This document shows positions 60,952 to 64,000 of a stretch of 64,000 bases of DNA, one piece after another (positions within the stretch are counted from its first letter, which is position 1; each line of letters opens with the position of its first letter). The position numbers and the translations under genes were made by a program. This DNA comes from Kitasatospora sp. MAA19. GTDB taxonomy: Bacteria; Actinomycetota; Actinomycetes; Streptomycetales; Streptomycetaceae. Where the stretch lies: positions 186,001-250,000 of the forward strand of contig NZ_JARXYZ010000001.1 of assembly GCF_029894125.1 (NCBI RefSeq), written 5' to 3'. The notes below the pieces were generated by a model. The model saw only the letters and a program-made list of their open reading frames with translations, had not been told where the DNA came from and ran no database searches.

Positions 60952-61836
60952 CTAGTCGGGCAGGCCGGCCCGGCGGCGGGCGACGGCCGCGACGGCCGCC
61001 CAGTCCTTGTCGGCGTCGCCGTGGGCCAGCGCGTCCAGGAAGGCGTCCCGCAGGATGCCGCCGAACGGCAGCGGGACGTTCCGCGCGGCCCCGGCCTCCA
61101 GGGCGAGGCCGACGTCCTTGAGGCCCAGCGGCAGCCTGAACCCGGCCGGCTCGTAGCGGCGTTCGGCGACCATCGCGCCGTACCCGGAGTAGACCGGCCC
61201 GGGGAACAGCGTGCCGGCGAGCATCTCGACCAGGTCGGTCGGCCGGACGCCGTGGGCCTCGGCCAGGCTGCACGCCTCCGCCATCGACTCGATCGCGCAG
61301 GCCAGCAGGAAGTTGGTGCTGATCTTGGCGGTGTTGGCCTGCCGCGGGCTCGCCCCGAAGTGCCAGGTGCGCTCCCCCATCGCGGCGAACAGCGGCTCCG
61401 CCCGGGCCAGCAGCTCCGGCGCGCCCGCGGCCAGGATGTTCAACCGGCCGGCCGCCGCGACCGGGGGCCGGCCGAGCACGGGTGCGGCCAGGTAGCCGAT
61501 GCCGTGCTCGGCGTACACCGCCTCGGCGCGCTCGGCGAGCCCGACCGAGACGCTGGCCATGTTGACGTGCAGGGTCGCGGCGGCGCCGGAGAGCAGGGCG
61601 GGGTCGAGCAGCAGCCGCTCGACCGCCTCGTCGTTGGCGAGCATGGAGACCACCGTGTCGGCGGCGAACACCTCGGCGAGCGTGCCGGCCGCCTCGGCAC
61701 CCTGGGCCGCCATGACGGCCACCGGCTCGGGCGAGCGGTTCCAGACCCGGACGGTGTGGCCGGCCCGCAGCAGGCTGCCGGCCATGCCCTGCCCCATCGC
61801 ACCCAGCCCCACGAAGCCGACCGTCGTCCCGGCCAT
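60952..61836 (-). CDS. NAD(P)-dependent beta-hydroxyacid dehydrogenase (3-hydroxyisobutyrate type)
   Basis: The 294-aa protein starts with the dinucleotide motif TVGFVGLGAMGQGMAGSLLRAGHTVRVWNRS. The substrate motif region is changed from the usual DAPVSGG to LAAPVLGRPPVAAAGRL, followed by the catalytic Lys in NTAKISTNFLLACAIESMAEACSLAEAHG and DVGLALEAG. The APVLGRP variant is typical of glyoxylate/succinic-semialdehyde reductase-like or imine-reductase-like members. The substrate is open. Cytoplasmic. Confidence 0.88.
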   Translation of the reverse strand: MAGTTVGFVGLGAMGQGMAGSLLRAGHTVRVWNRSPEPVAVMAAQGAEAAGTLAEVFAADTVVSMLANDEAVERLLLDPALLSGAAATLHVNMASVSVGLAERAEAVYAEHGIGYLAAPVLGRPPVAAAGRLNILAAGAPELLARAEPLFAAMGERTWHFGASPRQANTAKISTNFLLACAIESMAEACSLAEAHGVRPTDLVEMLAGTLFPGPVYSGYGAMVAERRYEPAGFRLPLGLKDVGLALEAGAARNVPLPFGGILRDAFLDALAHGDADKDWAAVAAVARRRAGLPD

Positions 61837-61901
61837 CCCACACTCCCGTCGCCGTCACCGTATCTGCGGCCGACTGTACGTCAGGTGCGGGCGGACCGCG
61901 T

Positions 61902-62315
61902 TCACGCGCAGGCGCGCTCCGGCAGGCGGACGCGGCCGCGCTCCAGTTCGGTGACCACCCGGTGGCGCAGCAGCTCGTACTGGGCCTGGAGCCGGCCGGG
62001 GCGGGCCGGGCGGGCCACCGGACGACCGGGGCTGACCAGCTCGTCCGGCCCGAACTGCTCGCGGGTGAGGTCGATCTCGAAGCCGGTGGCGAAGCGGTTC
62101 CACCAGTGCAGGTCCGTCCGGATCCCGCCGACGTGCACCTCGCCCATCATCAGCTCGCCGCCGAGCAGGTCGTGCACCACCATCGCCGTCACCCCGCACT
62201 GACCGCGGGCGGGGTTGTCGGGACGCCAGTGGGCCAGATCCTCGGGCGCACAGGTGTCGACACCCCAGGAGGAGCGGATCGCACGTTCGATGTCGTTGAG
62301 GGTCCACGCCGTCAT
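61902..62315 (-). CDS. YunG-like conserved protein
   Basis: The 137-aa protein has the pattern of YunG/actinobacterial homologs: AIRSSWGVDTCAPEDLAHWRPDNPARGQCGVTAMVVHDLLGGELMMGEVHVGGIRTDLHWWNRFATGFEIDLTREQF. The conserved Cys in RGQCGVTA and the His in HWWN look like a possible papain-fold dyad, but no activity is known. ATG 62315 has a weak ribosome site. Confidence 0.82.
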   Translation of the reverse strand: MTAWTLNDIERAIRSSWGVDTCAPEDLAHWRPDNPARGQCGVTAMVVHDLLGGELMMGEVHVGGIRTDLHWWNRFATGFEIDLTREQFGPDELVSPGRPVARPARPGRLQAQYELLRHRVVTELERGRVRLPERACA

Positions 62316-62358
62316 AGCGGGAAGCCTGCCATGCACCACTGACAGCAGCACCGGCTTT

Positions 62359-62784
62359 TCAGAGGGCCACCCCGTGTTCTGCGGAGACCTTCTCGATCTT
62401 CACCCGAACGAGCAGTTCCCCCGGCACGCCGTTCCGGGCCCCGTACTGCTCCGCGAGGTCCTCGCCCATGTACCGGGCGGCGATCCGGGTGGCCCAGGCG
62501 CGCACCTCGGCCAGGTCCTCGCTCAGGCGGGCGGTGCCCTGCAGGAGGACGTACGAGAAGGGCGGCCGGTCGTCGTCCACGCAGAGCATCACCCGGCCGT
62601 CGCGGGCCAGGTTGCGGCCCTTGACGGTGGCGGCGCCCGTGTTGAGGACGAGCTCGTCGCCGTCCAGCAGGAACCAGATCGGCGCGACGTGCGGGCGGCC
62701 GTCGGCTCGGGTGGTGGCGAGCTTGGCGGTGCGGGTGCCCTCGGTGAGGAACGCCCGCCACTGGTCATCGGTCATCGTCGGCAT
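62359..62784 (-). CDS. PPOX-class F420-dependent oxidoreductase family protein
   Basis: The 141-aa protein of the pyridoxamine-oxidase-like split-barrel fold shows FLTEGTRTAKLATTRADGRPHVAPIWFLLDGDELVLNTGAATVKGRNLARDGRVMLCVDDDRPPFSYVLLQG and YMGEDLAEQYGARNG. The KGRNLARDGRVMLCVDD motif fits F420- or flavin-binding members in actinobacteria. Starts at ATG 62784 or ATG 62775; no signal peptide. Confidence 0.88.
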   Translation of the reverse strand: MPTMTDDQWRAFLTEGTRTAKLATTRADGRPHVAPIWFLLDGDELVLNTGAATVKGRNLARDGRVMLCVDDDRPPFSYVLLQGTARLSEDLAEVRAWATRIAARYMGEDLAEQYGARNGVPGELLVRVKIEKVSAEHGVAL

Positions 62785-62845
62785 GGCGCCCATCCTGGCC
62801 CGTCGGTCCACCCCGCGCATCGGGGACGGACCGACCGGCCGGGGG

Positions 62846-63403
62846 TCACTTCGCCAGCGCGGCGACGCCCGCCTGCGCGAACTGCTCGTCCAGGTCGCCG
62901 CTGGGCGCGCCCGCGACACCGATCGCCGCGACCGGGGCGCCCTTGGACTGCACCGGGGCGCCGCCGGCCAGGAACAGCGTGCCCGGGATGTCCTTGAGGG
63001 TCGGGGCCTGGGCCAGCCGCTTGGTCAGCTCCGAGGTCGGCGCGTTCCAGGAGACCGCCGTGAACGCCTTGCGCTGGGCCGACTCCGGGGACTGCGGGCC
63101 CGCGCCGTCGCCCTTGAGCAGCACCCGGGTGACGCCGTCCCGGTCGACGACCGCGACCGAGACGTGCTGGCCCGCCTTGGCCGCCGCGTCCAGGGTGGCC
63201 TGGGCCGCGCGGGTGGCGGCGTCGATGGTCAGGCCGGTGCTCTGGGCGAGGTTCTTGTTCTGGGTGTCGACCTTCACCGCGGCGGGCGCGGCCGGGGTCT
63301 CGGAGGTCTCGGCGCTGGCCGAGACGGCGCCCGCGGTCGCGGCGAGCGCGGCGGCGGCGAGGGTGCCGGTCAGCACCCGGGTGCGCACGGAGATCTTCTT
63401 CAT
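62846..63403 (-). CDS. hbpS: Secreted GlcG/HbpS-family haem-binding protein
   Basis: The 185-aa protein has a signal peptide (RTRVLTGTLAAAALAATAGAVSASA) and a GlcG/DUF336 domain: LTIDAATRAAQATLDAAAKAGQHVSVAVVDRDGVTRVLLKGDGAGPQSPESAQRKAFTAVSW, GTLFLAGGAPVQSKGAPVAAIGVAGAPSGDLDEQFAQAGVAAL. In S. reticuli the octameric HbpS captures haem outside the cell and inhibits the sensor kinase SenS until redox stress. The gene here is divergent from a probable histidine kinase gene. ATG 63403 follows GAGGAG. Confidence 0.82.
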   Translation of the reverse strand: MKKISVRTRVLTGTLAAAALAATAGAVSASAETSETPAAPAAVKVDTQNKNLAQSTGLTIDAATRAAQATLDAAAKAGQHVSVAVVDRDGVTRVLLKGDGAGPQSPESAQRKAFTAVSWNAPTSELTKRLAQAPTLKDIPGTLFLAGGAPVQSKGAPVAAIGVAGAPSGDLDEQFAQAGVAALAK

Positions 63404-63689
63404 GGTCCAGCTCCTCAGCGGGTCGGCGAACGGGATCGGGGACGCCGGGCGACAGGGGGTCCGTCCGGCTCTGCCTCGATCCTCCGGCCGCGACCGGCCC
63501 GGCCACATCGACGCTCCGGCGCGACCGCGCGGGCATGATGGAGGACACCGGCGTCAACCGATCGGCTGATGCGGGACCGGGCCGGACGGGTCACCATCGA
63601 GGGATCGGTGCAGGTCAGTGCGCCGAGCTTCCGTCCAGGTACCGGGTGCCCGCCCGGAGCCCGAGCGCCCGTCCAGCCAGGAGCCACCC

Positions 63690-64000
63690 GTGCAGCAGTC
63701 CCGCCCCGCCGCCGGCCGCGACAGCGAGCTTGGCAGTGACGGCCCGGACGCGGGCCGGCTGGCGCTGTTGCTCGACTCCGCCTTCCTGCTGCTGCTCGCC
63801 GCCGCGCTCAGCCGCTACCTCTCCCACCACGCCGGCAACCCCTGGACCCCCTGGGTGATCGGGCTGAGCGCCGCGCTGGCCGTCGCCCAGCCGGCCGGCT
63901 CCTGGCTCGCGCACCGCCACCCGCCCGAGCCCGGGCCCGGTGGTCGGGCCCCGCGTCAGCGCCGGTGGCCGCTGGCGATGGTGGTCGCGCTCTGGGTGGT
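63690..64000 (+). CDS. Probable SenS-like sensor histidine kinase, N-terminal part (cut by window end)
   Basis: GTG 63690 follows AGGAG at 7-8 bases; the frame is open to the window edge (103 codons). It starts with a hydrophilic stretch (QQSRPAAGRDSELGSDGPDAGRL). Hydrophobic spans follow (LALLLDSAFLLLLAAALSRYL; WVIGLSAALAVAQPAGSWLA; LAMVVALWVV) separated by Arg/Pro-rich loops. Several short spans then a kinase core is the layout of NarL-type histidine kinases. No kinase motif lies in the window, so the call depends on the HbpS neighbour. Confidence 0.5.
   Translation, partial: MQQSRPAAGRDSELGSDGPDAGRLALLLDSAFLLLLAAALSRYLSHHAGNPWTPWVIGLSAALAVAQPAGSWLAHRHPPEPGPGGRAPRQRRWPLAMVVALWV

Overview
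The window is about 70% G+C chromosomal DNA of a Streptomycetaceae actinomycete (Streptomyces or Kitasatospora; the sequence alone does not separate them). The evidence is strong third-position GC bias, GTG starts, a tadA - sigF - sigN block, sporulation-type genes, an LAxTG sortase substrate and an HbpS-type gene. From memory the order of housekeeping genes resembles S. coelicolor, running from about SCO4038 down to about SCO3970. This is therefore core chromosome with accessory insertions.

Layout. 1-5.6 kb: tadA with its associated protein, a tRNA-Ser(CGA), and directly in the 3' half of that tRNA a 2.9 kb relic of a site-specific integrative element (57-bp att repeats at 1593 and 4504, a broken integrase, a truncated HAD gene, a HicA-like/HTH gene pair), then a 54-aa membrane peptide gene and a Dabb protein. 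5.8-8.7 kb: two tandem SigB/SigF-family sigma genes (sigF, sigN) and a convergent tyrosine phosphatase.

9.1-19.4 kb: an eight-gene co-directional exopolysaccharide locus. It has a secreted CE18/Agd3-like deacetylase, a PelF-like GT4, a polytopic membrane protein, three sugar-nucleotide genes, a spherulin-4 (GH135-like) hydrolase and a GH114 lipoprotein. This is the gene set of the fungal galactosaminogalactan cluster in bacterial operon form, and it is the most interesting system in the window.

19.4-27.5 kb: small membrane protein, aldo/keto reductase, an SPFH + NlpC/P60 operon, a frameshifted repeat-rich surface protein, two tRNA-Arg(ACG) and tRNA-Ser(GCU). 27.6-39.9 kb: a PAS/pseudokinase scaffold protein, acyl-CoA synthetase, DUF1906 protein, EamA exporter, PNPOx-family enzyme, a NepA-like secreted peptide, GlcD-type oxidase, MerR regulator, tRNA-Ser(UGA). 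39.9-51.3 kb: HtrA-type protease, a TPP riboswitch controlling a CytX-type transporter, GDPD, HATPase regulator, DUF5926 protein, prim-pol domain protein, PP2C phosphatase, Xaa-Pro aminopeptidase. 51.3-64 kb: three secreted or anchored proteins that appear to share one extracellular domain, one of them coupled to a SigE-family ECF sigma factor and one ending in a sortase signal; AraC/GlxA and TipA-type MerR regulators; several oxidoreductases; and, at the edge, an HbpS-like secreted sensor divergent from the start of a probable SenS-like histidine kinase.

The window has no rRNA, no CRISPR array and no complete transposon. Most genes are separated by clear GC-rich hairpin terminators, which are listed.
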